Source of the DNA: Pseudomonas morbosilactucae
Lineage (GTDB): Bacteria; Pseudomonadota; Gammaproteobacteria; Pseudomonadales; Pseudomonadaceae
DNA: 35,288 bases
Assembly: GCF_023241715.1 (NCBI RefSeq)
Contig: NZ_JALQCW010000029.1
Location: 1-35,288, forward strand
Direction: 5' to 3'
In this document: positions 9,127 to 17,568 of the stretch, piece by piece
Layout of the letters: every line of letters begins with the position of its first letter
Position numbering within the stretch: position 1 is the first letter of the stretch
The notes under the pieces: generated by a model
Database searches by the model: none
What the model was told of the DNA's origin: nothing
Seen by the model: only the letters and a program-made list of their open reading frames with translations
Program-made: the position numbers and the translations under genes

Positions 9127-10094
9127 TGCGTGTAACCTTGCAGCCCTCCGGAGCAGTGCTTGAGACATTGCCCGGCGAGCGGATTCTCGATGCGGCGCGG
9201 CGTCTGGGCTATGAATGCCCGCAGAGCTGTCGCAATGGCAACTGCCACGTGTGTGCAGCCTTGCTGGTGGAAGGCCGGGTGCAACAGGCCGGTGATGTGC
9301 GTGATCACGGTGAGTTCTATACCTGCATCGCCGAGCCGCTGGAGGACTGCATTGTGCTCTGGGATGGCGTTCTGGCGCTGGGCGAGCTGCCGGTTCGCAG
9401 CCTGTCGTGCCAACTGACCGAGTGCCTGGAGGTGGGCGGCGACGTCTGGCGCGTGCGACTGCGGGCGCCAGCTGGCAAACCGCCGCGTTATCACGCCGGG
9501 CAGTACCTGATGCTGGAGCGGGACAACGGCGAGAAGTCGGCCTTCTCCCTGGCATCGGCGCCTCACAGTGGCCGTGATCTGGAACTGCATGTGCTGGTGC
9601 GCGAAAACAGTGCGCAAACCCTGCTCCAGCAGTTGCAGCGCAACGGCATGGCCCGGGTCGAGCTGCCGTATGGCGACACCCACTTGGCGGAGCTGCCGGA
9701 CGGGCCTCTGGTGCTGATCGCTGCGGGCACCGGCATGGCGCAGATGCACAGCCTGATCGAGCACTGCCGGGCCCGGGGGTTCAAGCACCCGGTGCACCTG
9801 TATTGGGGGGTGCGCCGGCCGGAGGATTTCTACCAGCTGGAGCATTGGCAGGACTGGCAGCAAACGCCCAACCTCTTCCTGCACAAGGTGGTCAGCGATC
9901 TCTGCGGCTGGGAAGGGCGCTGCGGCATGCTGCATGAAGCGGTCTGCGAGGACATCGCTGACCTGTCGGCGGTGCATGTCTATGCCAGCGGTTCGCCGGC
10001 GATGATCTATGCCACCCTGGATGCCCTGGTCAACGCCGGGATGGATGCCCACCAGATGCGCGCCGACGTGTTTGCCTACGCCCCCCGGCCCTGA
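9126..10094 (+). CDS. 2Fe-2S ferredoxin / FAD / NAD(P) reductase
   Basis: 322-residue single-chain electron transfer protein, often annotated as CDP-6-deoxy-delta-3,4-glucoseen reductase-like. The N-terminal plant-type [2Fe-2S] domain has cysteines at 35, 40, 43 and 67 (CRNGNCHVC ... YTC). The FAD domain follows (RYHAGQYLML, FSLAS), then the NAD(P) domain (LIAAGTGMAQ). The ATG at 9126 overlaps the ubiD stop as TGATG. A TTG just before would add only one residue. E. coli has fre beside ubiD, so the pairing of ubiD with a flavin-type reductase is an old theme. The true electron acceptor is unknown, and the sugar-reductase name is not supported by any nearby sugar genes. Confidence 0.88.
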   Translation: MRVTLQPSGAVLETLPGERILDAARRLGYECPQSCRNGNCHVCAALLVEGRVQQAGDVRDHGEFYTCIAEPLEDCIVLWDGVLALGELPVRSLSCQLTECLEVGGDVWRVRLRAPAGKPPRYHAGQYLMLERDNGEKSAFSLASAPHSGRDLELHVLVRENSAQTLLQQLQRNGMARVELPYGDTHLAELPDGPLVLIAAGTGMAQMHSLIEHCRARGFKHPVHLYWGVRRPEDFYQLEHWQDWQQTPNLFLHKVVSDLCGWEGRCGMLHEAVCEDIADLSAVHVYASGSPAMIYATLDALVNAGMDAHQMRADVFAYAPRP

Positions 10095-10130
10095 AGTACT
10101 CAGGGCGACACCCTTCGTTATAACTGCGTA

Positions 10131-10178
10131 TATAGCCTATTGGTATTTAGTTAATTGATTAAATACCGGTAGGTTATA
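10131..10178 (+). other. 20-bp RNA-type hairpin in an AT-rich intergenic region
   Basis: Bases 10131-10150 pair with 10159-10178 along all 20 positions around an eight-base loop if G-U pairs are allowed (four of them). The minus-strand transcript would instead have A-C mismatches, so the fold is better as plus-strand RNA. It lies 36 bases after the reductase stop and about 130 bases before chaC, in unusually AT-rich DNA. No T run follows, so it is not a standard terminator. Confidence 0.6.
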
Positions 10179-10309
10179 TATCGCGCTCCAACTTACTTTA
10201 CATCCGCTTGATGGCACTTAACTTGCCTTAAAACTTATGTGTCTTGAAGTTACTGCTGCGCGTTCTATTCAGTAATTCTCTATATGCGAGGAGCCGAACG
10301 CTATTCGCC

Positions 10310-10960
10310 ATGACCGCCATTGAAAACAGTTTCTCGAGCCTGGCTTACCCTCCGCGACTTGATCTGGGGCCGCAGCTGACCCACGAGCAATTGCTCAGCT
10401 CAATGCAATCCACCATGTCCCGGCACAAAGGCGGCCCGGTCTGGCTATTCGCCTACGGTTCACTGATCTGGCGGCCCGAGTGCTCGGCGGTCGAGCGCAT
10501 GCGTGGAAGGGTTCATGGCTACCACCGCGGGTTGTACCTGTGGTCCCACGAGCATCGGGGCACGCCGGAGTTGCCGGGGCTGGTGCTGGGGCTGGATCGC
10601 GGCGGTTCTTGCAGTGGTTTTGCCTATCGCTTGCCTGCTGAGCAACTGGAGGCCTCGCTGTATGCCCTGTGGCAACGCGAGATGCCTTACCCGTCGTATC
10701 GTCCGCACTGGCTCAATTGCCGGCTTGAGGATGGCCAGCAGGTCCAGGCCTTGGGGTTTGTGCTGGAGCGGCACCTGCCCAGCTACGCCGGCAATCTGCC
10801 GGATCACGTGCTGAGCCAGGTGTTTGAAAGCGCCTGCGGGCGTTATGGCACCACCCGTGATTACGTCGAGCAGACCGTGCATGCCTTGCGCAGCCACGCC
10901 ATGCCCGACCGCAACCTGGAAGCGCGGCTGCAACGCTGCAAGTCCTCAGCCGCTTACTGA
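10310..10960 (+). CDS. chaC: Glutathione-specific gamma-glutamylcyclotransferase ChaC
   Basis: 216-residue ChaC/GGCT-like protein. This family cleaves glutathione to 5-oxoproline and Cys-Gly in the cytoplasm. The substrate-binding motif YGSLIW (49-54) and the catalytic glutamate in QREMPYPSY (E124) are present. I use the first ATG, at 10310. An upstream TTG at 10244 is in frame, but the intervening residues do not look like the family. A GAGGAG lies about 16 bases upstream of the ATG, further than usual. The gene ends five bases from the convergent quinone oxidoreductase gene. Confidence 0.9.
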   Translation: MTAIENSFSSLAYPPRLDLGPQLTHEQLLSSMQSTMSRHKGGPVWLFAYGSLIWRPECSAVERMRGRVHGYHRGLYLWSHEHRGTPELPGLVLGLDRGGSCSGFAYRLPAEQLEASLYALWQREMPYPSYRPHWLNCRLEDGQQVQALGFVLERHLPSYAGNLPDHVLSQVFESACGRYGTTRDYVEQTVHALRSHAMPDRNLEARLQRCKSSAAY

Positions 10961-10965
10961 GCGTC

Positions 10966-11943
10966 TCAACGAACCTGCACCACCACCTTGCCCACGGCCT
11001 TGCGTTGCCCCAGGTCGTTGATGGCCTGTGGTGCGTCGGCCAAGGGATAGACCTTGGACACCAAAGGCTTGAGCTTGCCCTCGGCGAACCAGCCGAACAG
11101 TTGCTGGAAGTTGGCGGCATTGTCTTCGGGCTGGCGCTGGGCAAATGAGCCCCAGAACACACCGATCACGGCCGCGCCCTTGAGCAGGGCCAGGTTCACC
11201 GGCAGCTCCGGGATGCGTCCGCTGGCAAACCCCACCACCAGCAGGCGGCCGTTCCAGGCAATGGAGCGGATGGCCTGGTCGAACAAGTCGCCCCCCACCG
11301 GGTCGTAAATCACGTCCACGCCGTTGCCGTCAGTGAGGCGCTTGATCTCGTCCTTGAGGTTGCTTTCGCTGTAGTTGATCAGCTCATCGGCCCCGGCTGC
11401 CTTGGCCACTTCGAGCTTCTCGGCGCTGCTGGCGGCGGCGATCACCCGGGCACCCATGGCTTTGCCGATCTCCACGGCGGCCAGGCCCACACCACCCGAA
11501 GCGCCGAGCACCAGCAGGGTCTCCCCGGGCTGCAGGTTGCCGCGCTGCTTGAGGGCGTGCATCGAAGTGCCGTACGTCATGCTGAAGGCGGCGGCGGTGT
11601 TGAAGTCCATGGCCGCCGGGATCGGCAGCACGTTGTAGCCGGGCACCGCCACCTGCTCGGCAAAGCTGCCCCAGCCGGTCAGGGCCATGACCCGGTCGCC
11701 GACCTTGAGGTGGCTGACCTTTTCCCCCACGGCACTGACCACTCCAGAAGCCTCGCCACCCGGGGAGAACGGGAAGGGCGGCTTGAACTGGTATTTGCCC
11801 TCGATGATCAGCGTGTCCGGGAAGTTGACCCCGGCCGCATGCACCTCCAGGAGAATTTCGTTCTTCTTCGGCGCAGGACTCGCGACGTCTTCCAGCACCA
11901 GCGTTTCGGCGGGGCCGAAGGCTTTGCACAGCACGGCTTTCAT
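10966..11943 (-). CDS. NADPH:quinone oxidoreductase, zinc-free MDR family
   Basis: 325-residue medium-chain dehydrogenase/reductase of the quinone oxidoreductase (QOR) branch. The GroES-like N-terminal half (VHAAGVNFPDTL) is followed by a Rossmann fold with the NADPH loop LVLGASGGVGLAAVEIG (144-160). The zinc ligands of alcohol dehydrogenases are absent, as expected. The ATG at 11943 follows AAAGGA at good spacing. The frame is open to 12033, but that extension is not family-like. It probably reduces quinones or enones with NADPH. The specific substrate is unknown. Confidence 0.9.
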   Translation of the reverse strand: MKAVLCKAFGPAETLVLEDVASPAPKKNEILLEVHAAGVNFPDTLIIEGKYQFKPPFPFSPGGEASGVVSAVGEKVSHLKVGDRVMALTGWGSFAEQVAVPGYNVLPIPAAMDFNTAAAFSMTYGTSMHALKQRGNLQPGETLLVLGASGGVGLAAVEIGKAMGARVIAAASSAEKLEVAKAAGADELINYSESNLKDEIKRLTDGNGVDVIYDPVGGDLFDQAIRSIAWNGRLLVVGFASGRIPELPVNLALLKGAAVIGVFWGSFAQRQPEDNAANFQQLFGWFAEGKLKPLVSKVYPLADAPQAINDLGQRKAVGKVVVQVR

Positions 11944-12044
11944 CAGGGCTATTCCTTTGGGAGTGGTGGCCGATAAGTGTAAGTGTGTGATCAAAGCGGT
12001 CAACGAGCATGCCCGGTCCTGATAGCCAGCCATAAGCTTTGTGC

Positions 12045-12073
12045 TTGGGCTCTGGCGGGCGGGCCTTTATGCT
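12045..12073 (+). promoter_or_regulatory. Candidate sigma-70 promoter of the FliL-like gene
   Basis: TTGGGC (12045-12050), a 17-base spacer and TATGCT (12068-12073) form a plausible promoter about 30 bases upstream of the GTG start. Confidence 0.5.
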
Positions 12074-12101
12074 AGGCCGTAAACCGGATAAGGAGCGAAC
12101 T

Positions 12102-12512
12102 GTGAAAGCGTGGATCATGTTGATGCTGGCCCTGTCTCTGCCTGTGGCAGCCATGGCGGAAGAAGCCAAAGAGGGCGAAGGGGCACCGAAAGTCAGTTAC
12201 CTCAGCCTGAACCCGCCGTTCGTGGGTAACTACGGCCTGGACGGTGGCCCGAAACTCAAGGTGTACAAGGCGGATGTGGCTTTGAAGGTCACGGGTGATC
12301 CAGCGGCCCAGGCGGTCAAGGCCAATGAGCCGTTGATCCGCAATCAGTTGGTGGCGTTGTTTGCCCAGCAAACCACCGAAACCATGAACAACGTCGAAGC
12401 CAAGGAAAAGCTGCGTCAGGAAGCCCTGAAGCAAGTGCAGCAAGTGATGAACGACGAGACCGGCAAGCCGGTGGTGGAAGACCTGTTGTTCAACAACCTG
12501 ATCATCCAGTAA
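12102..12512 (+). CDS. FliL-like secreted protein
   Basis: 136-residue protein with a cleavable signal peptide (cleavage near AMA, residue 18-19) followed by a FliL-like region (SYLSLNPPFVGNYG, then a strand-rich core and a C-terminal helix rich in Lys, Glu and Gln). It resembles the flagellar basal-body-associated FliL fold but lies away from any flagellar gene, as the equivalent gene does in other pseudomonads. The start is GTG at 12102, chosen because AGGAG stands six bases upstream and because it opens a proper signal peptide. The longer frame from 12039 would bury that signal. No experimental role is known to me. Confidence 0.82.
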   Translation: MKAWIMLMLALSLPVAAMAEEAKEGEGAPKVSYLSLNPPFVGNYGLDGGPKLKVYKADVALKVTGDPAAQAVKANEPLIRNQLVALFAQQTTETMNNVEAKEKLRQEALKQVQQVMNDETGKPVVEDLLFNNLIIQ

Positions 12513-12522
12513 TCCCGATGTT

Positions 12523-12639
12523 GTAGGGGCCGGCTTGCTGGCAGTGGTGGTCTTGAGGGCCCTATCGCTGGCAAACCAGCTCCTACAGGGGGCGTGTGCT
12601 GTTGTAGGAGCCGGCTTGCCGGCGCTATCGCGGCAAGCC
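12523..12639. repeat. Three REP elements after the FliL-like gene
   Basis: A forward copy (12523-12544, core GTAGGGGCCGGCTTGCTGG), a reverse copy (12563-12587, ending CCAGCTCCTACA) and a second forward copy (12601-12639, core GTAGGAGCCGGCTTGCCGG) fill the space between two convergent genes. The first two form an inverted REPIN pair. The third abuts the end of the permease reading frame at 12643. Confidence 0.85.
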
Positions 12640-12642
12640 AGG

Positions 12643-13761
12643 TCATGAGGCAAGGCTTTTACGGAAGCGTGCCAGGGCGACGGCGAAGAACAGCAAGCCG
12701 ATCGCCGCCAGCGCCAGCAGGTCGGGCCAGACGACGCTGACCCCGGCATCGCGAAACAGGATCGCCGCGCTCAGGCTGACAAAATGCGTCGACGGCGAGC
12801 CCTGCATCACTCACTGCAGCCATTGCGGCATGCTGTCCAGCGGCGTGCTGCCGCCGGACAGCAGCAACATCGGGATGATCACCGGGATCGCCAGCAAGCC
12901 GAACTGTGGCGTCGAGCGGGCCAGGGTGGCGAGGAAAATCCCCAAGGCCGTGCTGGCAAACAGATACAGCGCGGTGACCATCAGGAACAGCGTCATCGAC
13001 CCCGCCAGCGGCACCCCCAGCGCGCCTTTGACGATCACCTCCAGGGAGATCCAGGTGCACAGCACCACCACCAGCATGTTGCTCCAGATCTTCGCCAGCA
13101 TGATTTCCAGCGCCGTCAGCGGCAGCACCAGCAAGTGGTCGAGGGTGCCGTGTTCGCGCTCGCGCAGCAGGGCGGTGCCGGTCAGCACAATGGCCAGGAT
13201 GGTGATGTTGTTGACGATCTGGATCACCGCCAGAAACCAGCCACCTTCCAGGTTGGTGTTGAACAGGGCGCGGGTGGTCAGCAGCGCCGGTGCCTGGCTG
13301 GTCGCGGCGCCCTGGCCGCTGTAGTCCAGCAGCTCGCGCTGGAAGATTCGGCCGATATAACCCGCTCCCATAAAGGCCTGGCTCATGGCAGTGGCGTCCA
13401 CGTTGACCTGCAACGCCGGTTGCCGTCCAGCCAGCAGGTCGCTCTGGAAGTTGGCCGGCACGTTGATCACGAAGGTGTACTGGCCGCTGTCCATGACCTG
13501 GTCCAGCCGGTCATAGGGCAGCAGCACGGCGGGCTGGAACTCCGGTGGTTGCAGGGCATCGGCCAGTTGCCGCGAGAGGTGGCTGCGGTCCTCGTCCACC
13601 AGGGCCACGCTGGCGTTGTGCACGCCGATCACCGAGCCGGCGGCGGGCATGTAGATCGCCACGGTAAAGGCATAGAACAGGAACAGCAGCAGGACGCTGT
13701 CATGGCGCAGGCTGGTGAGCTCTTTGAAGCCCAGGCGAAGGATGTGAGCGAACGTGTGCAT
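12643..13761 (-). pseudogene. ABC-2 type exporter permease (YhhJ-like), broken by an in-frame TGA
   Basis: The frame encodes a 372-codon ABC-2 permease: an N-terminal helix, a large extracytoplasmic region (about 40-170) and a C-terminal helix bundle. Codon 317 is TGA (minus strand, 12813-12811), just after MPQWLQ. The same frame continues past it with VMQGSPSTHFVSL and family-typical membrane sequence to a stop at 12645-12643. A single base change (for example from TGG) would explain this. The truncated product lacks the last helix. The ATG at 13761 overlaps the stop of the upstream ATPase gene as TGATG. It is the third gene of an HlyD / RbbA-like / YhhJ-like exporter operon. It may be a true nonsense mutation or a sequencing error. 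Confidence 0.85.
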
Positions 13762-16484
13762 CAAGCCTCCTGCTTTTTCAGCATGGCCAGGCTCAGCCCG
13801 GTGAAGCCAAGGAAGAAACCGAACAGCGCCAGGCATTGCGGCCACAGCTGGCGCAAGTCCAGGGCCTTGGTAAAGGTGCCGACCGCAATGTCGAGGAAGT
13901 GCCCGGCAGGGAACAGCTGCCCCATCAGCGCGGCGGTGCCTTCCAGGGACGAGCGCGGCACGATCAGCCCGGAGAACTGGATGGTCGGCAAGCTGGTGAT
14001 GATCATGGTGCCGAGGATCGCCGCGATCTGGGTGCGGGTGAACGCCGAGATCAGCAGGCCCATGCTGGTGGTCGCCAGCACATAGAGCAGGCCGCCGAAG
14101 GCCAGGGTCAGGCCGCTGCCCTTGAAGGGCACGCCGAACAGCCAGCGGTTCATGGCCACCAGCAAGGCCAGGTTGATCAGGCTCACCAGCAGGTAAGGCG
14201 CCTGTTTACCGAGGAGGAACTCCAGGCGGGTCAGGGGTGTGGCGTAGAAGTTGGTGATCGACCCCAGCTCCTTCTCTCGAACGATGCCCAGGGCGGTGAG
14301 CATGGCCGGGATAAAGGCCAGGATCAGCGCCATTACCCCGGGGCCGATGGCGTTCACGCTGACCACATCCTGGTTGTAGCGAAAGCGGGTTTCCAGTTTG
14401 GCCGCCGCCCGCAGGTTCTGCGCCGGGCTGCTTTGCGCGGCCAGTTGTTCGAGGTTGGCCTGATGCACCGCCTCTACGTAGTTGCGGCTGGTCTCGGCGC
14501 GAAAGGGCATGCCGCCATCCAGCCAGGCGGCGACCACAGGTTGGCGCCCGGCGTAGAGGTCGCGGCCGAAGCCGGGGGGGATTTCCAGGGCCAGCTTGAT
14601 GTCCGAGCGTTGCAGGCGTCGATGCAGCTCTGCCGGGTCGCGGATCGGTGCCTGCTCATCGAAGTAGCGCGAGCTGCGGAAGGCTTCCAGGTAGGCACGG
14701 CTTTGCGGGGTCTGGTCCTGGTCGTAGACGGCGAAGGCGAGTTTCTCCACGTCCAGGGAAATGCCGTAGCCGAAGATCACCATCATGAAAATCGCCCCTA
14801 GCAGGGCAAAGCCCAGGCGTACCTTGTCGCGCAACAGTTCCTTGCCTTCCCGGGTGGCCACCGCCAGCCAGCGCGCAACGCTGAAGCCCGATCGGTGGAC
14901 AGGGGCGGCGCTGGGCGTCTCCTGATCCTCGGGGGCGGCGGCTGGCGTCGCCTCTACGGCACCCTGGGCCTGCTCCAGGCAGGTGACAAAGGCCGCTTCC
15001 AGGGTTTCGCCGGCGAACTGTTGCTGCAGCGCGGCCGGGGTGTCGCAGGCCAGCACCTTGCCGGCGTGCATCAGTGAGATGCGGTCGCAGCGCTGGGCTT
15101 CGTTCATGAAGTGTGTGGAGAGAAAGATCGTCACCCCTTGTTCCCGAGACAGCTCCACCAGCAGTCGCCAGAAGTCATCGCGGGCGGCCGGATCGACGCC
15201 GGAAGTCGGCTCATCGAGGATCAGCACTTCCGGGCGGTGCAGCACCGCCACCGCCAGGGACAGGCGCTGGCGCAAGCCCAGGGGCAGGGCGCCGGACGGC
15301 TGTTCGGCCATCGCTTGCAGGTCAAAACGCTGGATCAGTTCCTCGATCCGCTGGTCACCTTCGGCCTTCGGCAAGTCGAACAGGCGGGCGTGCAGCTCCA
15401 GGTTCTGACGCACGCTGAGTTCACCGTACAAGGAGAAGCTCTGGGACATGAAACCCACGCGCTTGCGGGTCGCCAGGTCCTTGGCATTGACCGGGTTGCC
15501 CAGCAGTTTGGCGCTGCCTTCAGTGGCCGGCATCAGCCCGGTGAGGACTTTCATGGTGGTGGTCTTGCCGCAGCCGTTGGAGCCCAGGAAGCCAAAGATC
15601 TCGCCGCGGCCGATGGCGAAGCTGACCTTGTCCACCGCGGTGAAGTCGCCAAAGCGCAGGGTCAGTTCGTGGGCCTCGATGGCAATGTCCTGGCGCTCGC
15701 CGCTGCGTGGCGGGATCACCAGCGGCTCATTGTCGTGGCCGTTGCTGCCCTGGAAGTGGGTAAAGGCGTCATCCAGTTTGCCGCTGGGGGTGCTGCTCGC
15801 CAGTTCGCGGCTGGTGCCTTGGGCGATCAGCTTGCCGCGATCGAGCATCAGGCAGTGTTCGAATTGCTCGGCCTCTTCCATGTAGGCCGTCGCCACCAGC
15901 AAGGTCAGTTGCGGGCGTTGCCGGCGCACCTCGTCCACCAGCTCCCAGAAATGCCGACGAGACAGTGGGTCGACCCCGGTGGTGGGTTCATCGAGGATCA
16001 ACAGGTCCGGTTCATGGATCAACGCACAGCACAGCCCGAGCTTCTGCTTCATGCCGCCGGACAGCTTGCCCGCCGGGCGTTCGGCGAAGCGCAGCAGGTC
16101 GGTGGCCAGCAGCAGGTTATGCATGCGCTGCTCGCACTGTTGTTTAGACAGGCCGAACAGGGTGGCGAAAAAGCGGATGTTCTCGCTGATGGACAGTTCG
16201 GGGTACAGGTTGCCGCCCAAGCCCTGGGGCATGAAGGCGATGCGCGGATACAGGCTATTGCGATGCTTGCGCTGGGTAATGTCGCCGCCGAGCACTTCAA
16301 GTTGGCCCTGCTGGAGTTTTTTCACCCCGGCAATCAAACCCAGCAGGCTCGATTTGCCCGCGCCGTCAGGCCCGATCAGACCGCAGCGAGTGCCGGCTGG
16401 CAGGCTGAAGGCGATGTCGATCAGGGCCGGCTGTTGGCCATAGCGGTGGTGGATAGCGGTGGCTTGCAGCGCCAGGTCGCTCAT
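13761..16484 (-). CDS. rbbA: RbbA-like ABC transporter: two ATPase domains fused to an ABC-2 permease
   Basis: 907-residue fusion. ATPase domain 1 has Walker A GPDGAGKS (38-45), signature LSGGMKQK (141-148) and Walker B LLILDEP. Domain 2 has Walker A GSNGCGKTT (301-309) and Walker B LILDEPTSGVDP, but its signature is degenerate (LPLGLRQRL). Domain 1 lacks the H-loop histidine (VATAYMEEAE), while domain 2 keeps it (STHFMNEAQ). An ABC-2 membrane domain follows (about 550-900). Architecture and length match E. coli RbbA/YhiH, described as a ribosome-associated ATPase. Here the operon context with HlyD and a second permease suggests an exporter. The start overlaps the HlyD stop as ATGA. Confidence 0.9.
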   Translation of the reverse strand: MSDLALQATAIHHRYGQQPALIDIAFSLPAGTRCGLIGPDGAGKSSLLGLIAGVKKLQQGQLEVLGGDITQRKHRNSLYPRIAFMPQGLGGNLYPELSISENIRFFATLFGLSKQQCEQRMHNLLLATDLLRFAERPAGKLSGGMKQKLGLCCALIHEPDLLILDEPTTGVDPLSRRHFWELVDEVRRQRPQLTLLVATAYMEEAEQFEHCLMLDRGKLIAQGTSRELASSTPSGKLDDAFTHFQGSNGHDNEPLVIPPRSGERQDIAIEAHELTLRFGDFTAVDKVSFAIGRGEIFGFLGSNGCGKTTTMKVLTGLMPATEGSAKLLGNPVNAKDLATRKRVGFMSQSFSLYGELSVRQNLELHARLFDLPKAEGDQRIEELIQRFDLQAMAEQPSGALPLGLRQRLSLAVAVLHRPEVLILDEPTSGVDPAARDDFWRLLVELSREQGVTIFLSTHFMNEAQRCDRISLMHAGKVLACDTPAALQQQFAGETLEAAFVTCLEQAQGAVEATPAAAPEDQETPSAAPVHRSGFSVARWLAVATREGKELLRDKVRLGFALLGAIFMMVIFGYGISLDVEKLAFAVYDQDQTPQSRAYLEAFRSSRYFDEQAPIRDPAELHRRLQRSDIKLALEIPPGFGRDLYAGRQPVVAAWLDGGMPFRAETSRNYVEAVHQANLEQLAAQSSPAQNLRAAAKLETRFRYNQDVVSVNAIGPGVMALILAFIPAMLTALGIVREKELGSITNFYATPLTRLEFLLGKQAPYLLVSLINLALLVAMNRWLFGVPFKGSGLTLAFGGLLYVLATTSMGLLISAFTRTQIAAILGTMIITSLPTIQFSGLIVPRSSLEGTAALMGQLFPAGHFLDIAVGTFTKALDLRQLWPQCLALFGFFLGFTGLSLAMLKKQEA

Positions 16485-17446
16485 TGCAGGTTGGCCGGCC
16501 AGTCCAGGGGGGCGGTGCGTACATAGCCGGCGCCGGGCATGCCCTGTTTGGCCTGGGGCACGGCGCTGGGTTCGATCAGGCGGACTTTGACCCGGAACAC
16601 CAGCTTCTGCCGCTCATCGCGGGTTTCCACTTCTTTGGGGGTGAACTGGGATTTGGCGGCTACAAAGCTGATTTTGGCCTTCAACGGCTGGGCGGGCAGG
16701 GCGTCGAGGAGGATGCGGGCCTCGTCGCCCACGGTCAGGCGCCCGGTGACCGAGGCGGGCAGGTAGAGGTTCATGTATTGGTCGTTGGGGTCGATCAGCA
16801 GCAAAACCCGGCCGCCGGCACCCAGCACTTCACCGGGTTCGGCCAGGCGCAACTGGATGATGCCGTCGATCGGCGCGCGCAGGCTGCTGTCGTCAATCTC
16901 GCTGGTCAGTTGCGCAACCTGGGCCTGGGCGGCGCCGATGGCGGCCTTGACCGCCGCCACCTGGGCCTGGGCGGCCAGCACGGCGGCATTGCCGGTGTTC
17001 AGGCGGGCCTGCTGTTGGTCGATCAACTGCTGGCTGGCGAAACCGCGCCGAAACAGGGCCTGGGAGCGCCCGAGTTCCTGATGGGCCAGCAACAGTTCGC
17101 TCTGGCGCAGTTGCACATTGGCTTCGGCGGCGGCGAAGTTTTCCCGGGCGCGCACCACTTCGGCTTCAGCCTGGCTGCGTTGCGCTTCCAGGGTTCGGGT
17201 GTCCATGCGTGCCAGAAGCTGGTTCTTCAGCACCTTGTCGCCCTCGTTGACCCGCACTTCGGCCAGGCGCCCGGGGATTTTGCTGGCGATCTGCACTTCA
17301 GTGGCTTCAAGGCGGCCATTGCCCATGCTCAGGCCGTCGGGCAAACGGTCGCTGAGGGACTTCCAATAACCAAAGCCCCCTGCACCCAGCAGCAGAATCA
17401 ATAAGGCAATGGCAAAAAGGCGGGAGGAACGGTGCTGGGTCGACAT
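16481..17446 (-). CDS. HlyD-family membrane fusion (periplasmic adaptor) protein
   Basis: 321-residue adaptor with one N-terminal membrane anchor (about 10-27), a lipoyl-like half-motif (GRLAEVRVNEGDKVLKNQLL), a long alanine- and glutamine-rich coiled-coil hairpin (about 95-190) and the second half-motif (LRAPIDGIIQLRLAEPGEV). It would link the RbbA-like transporter to an outer-membrane channel supplied from elsewhere, since no TolC-type gene is here. The ATG at 17446 follows AGGAT. The frame upstream is open to 17488 without family similarity. It is the first gene of the three-gene exporter operon, equivalent to yhiI of E. coli. Confidence 0.9.
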   Translation of the reverse strand: MSTQHRSSRLFAIALLILLLGAGGFGYWKSLSDRLPDGLSMGNGRLEATEVQIASKIPGRLAEVRVNEGDKVLKNQLLARMDTRTLEAQRSQAEAEVVRARENFAAAEANVQLRQSELLLAHQELGRSQALFRRGFASQQLIDQQQARLNTGNAAVLAAQAQVAAVKAAIGAAQAQVAQLTSEIDDSSLRAPIDGIIQLRLAEPGEVLGAGGRVLLLIDPNDQYMNLYLPASVTGRLTVGDEARILLDALPAQPLKAKISFVAAKSQFTPKEVETRDERQKLVFRVKVRLIEPSAVPQAKQGMPGAGYVRTAPLDWPANLQ

Positions 17447-17568
17447 GGGAGCATCCTGCGGCTGAAGCGTCCTAGTTTGACGAGCCAAGCCTTGGGCGAC
17501 TTGATGTTCGTCAACGCAAAGAGCGCCAGCCTAAACCTATTGCCTGGTGGATGCTTGGCTAGCGTGAT

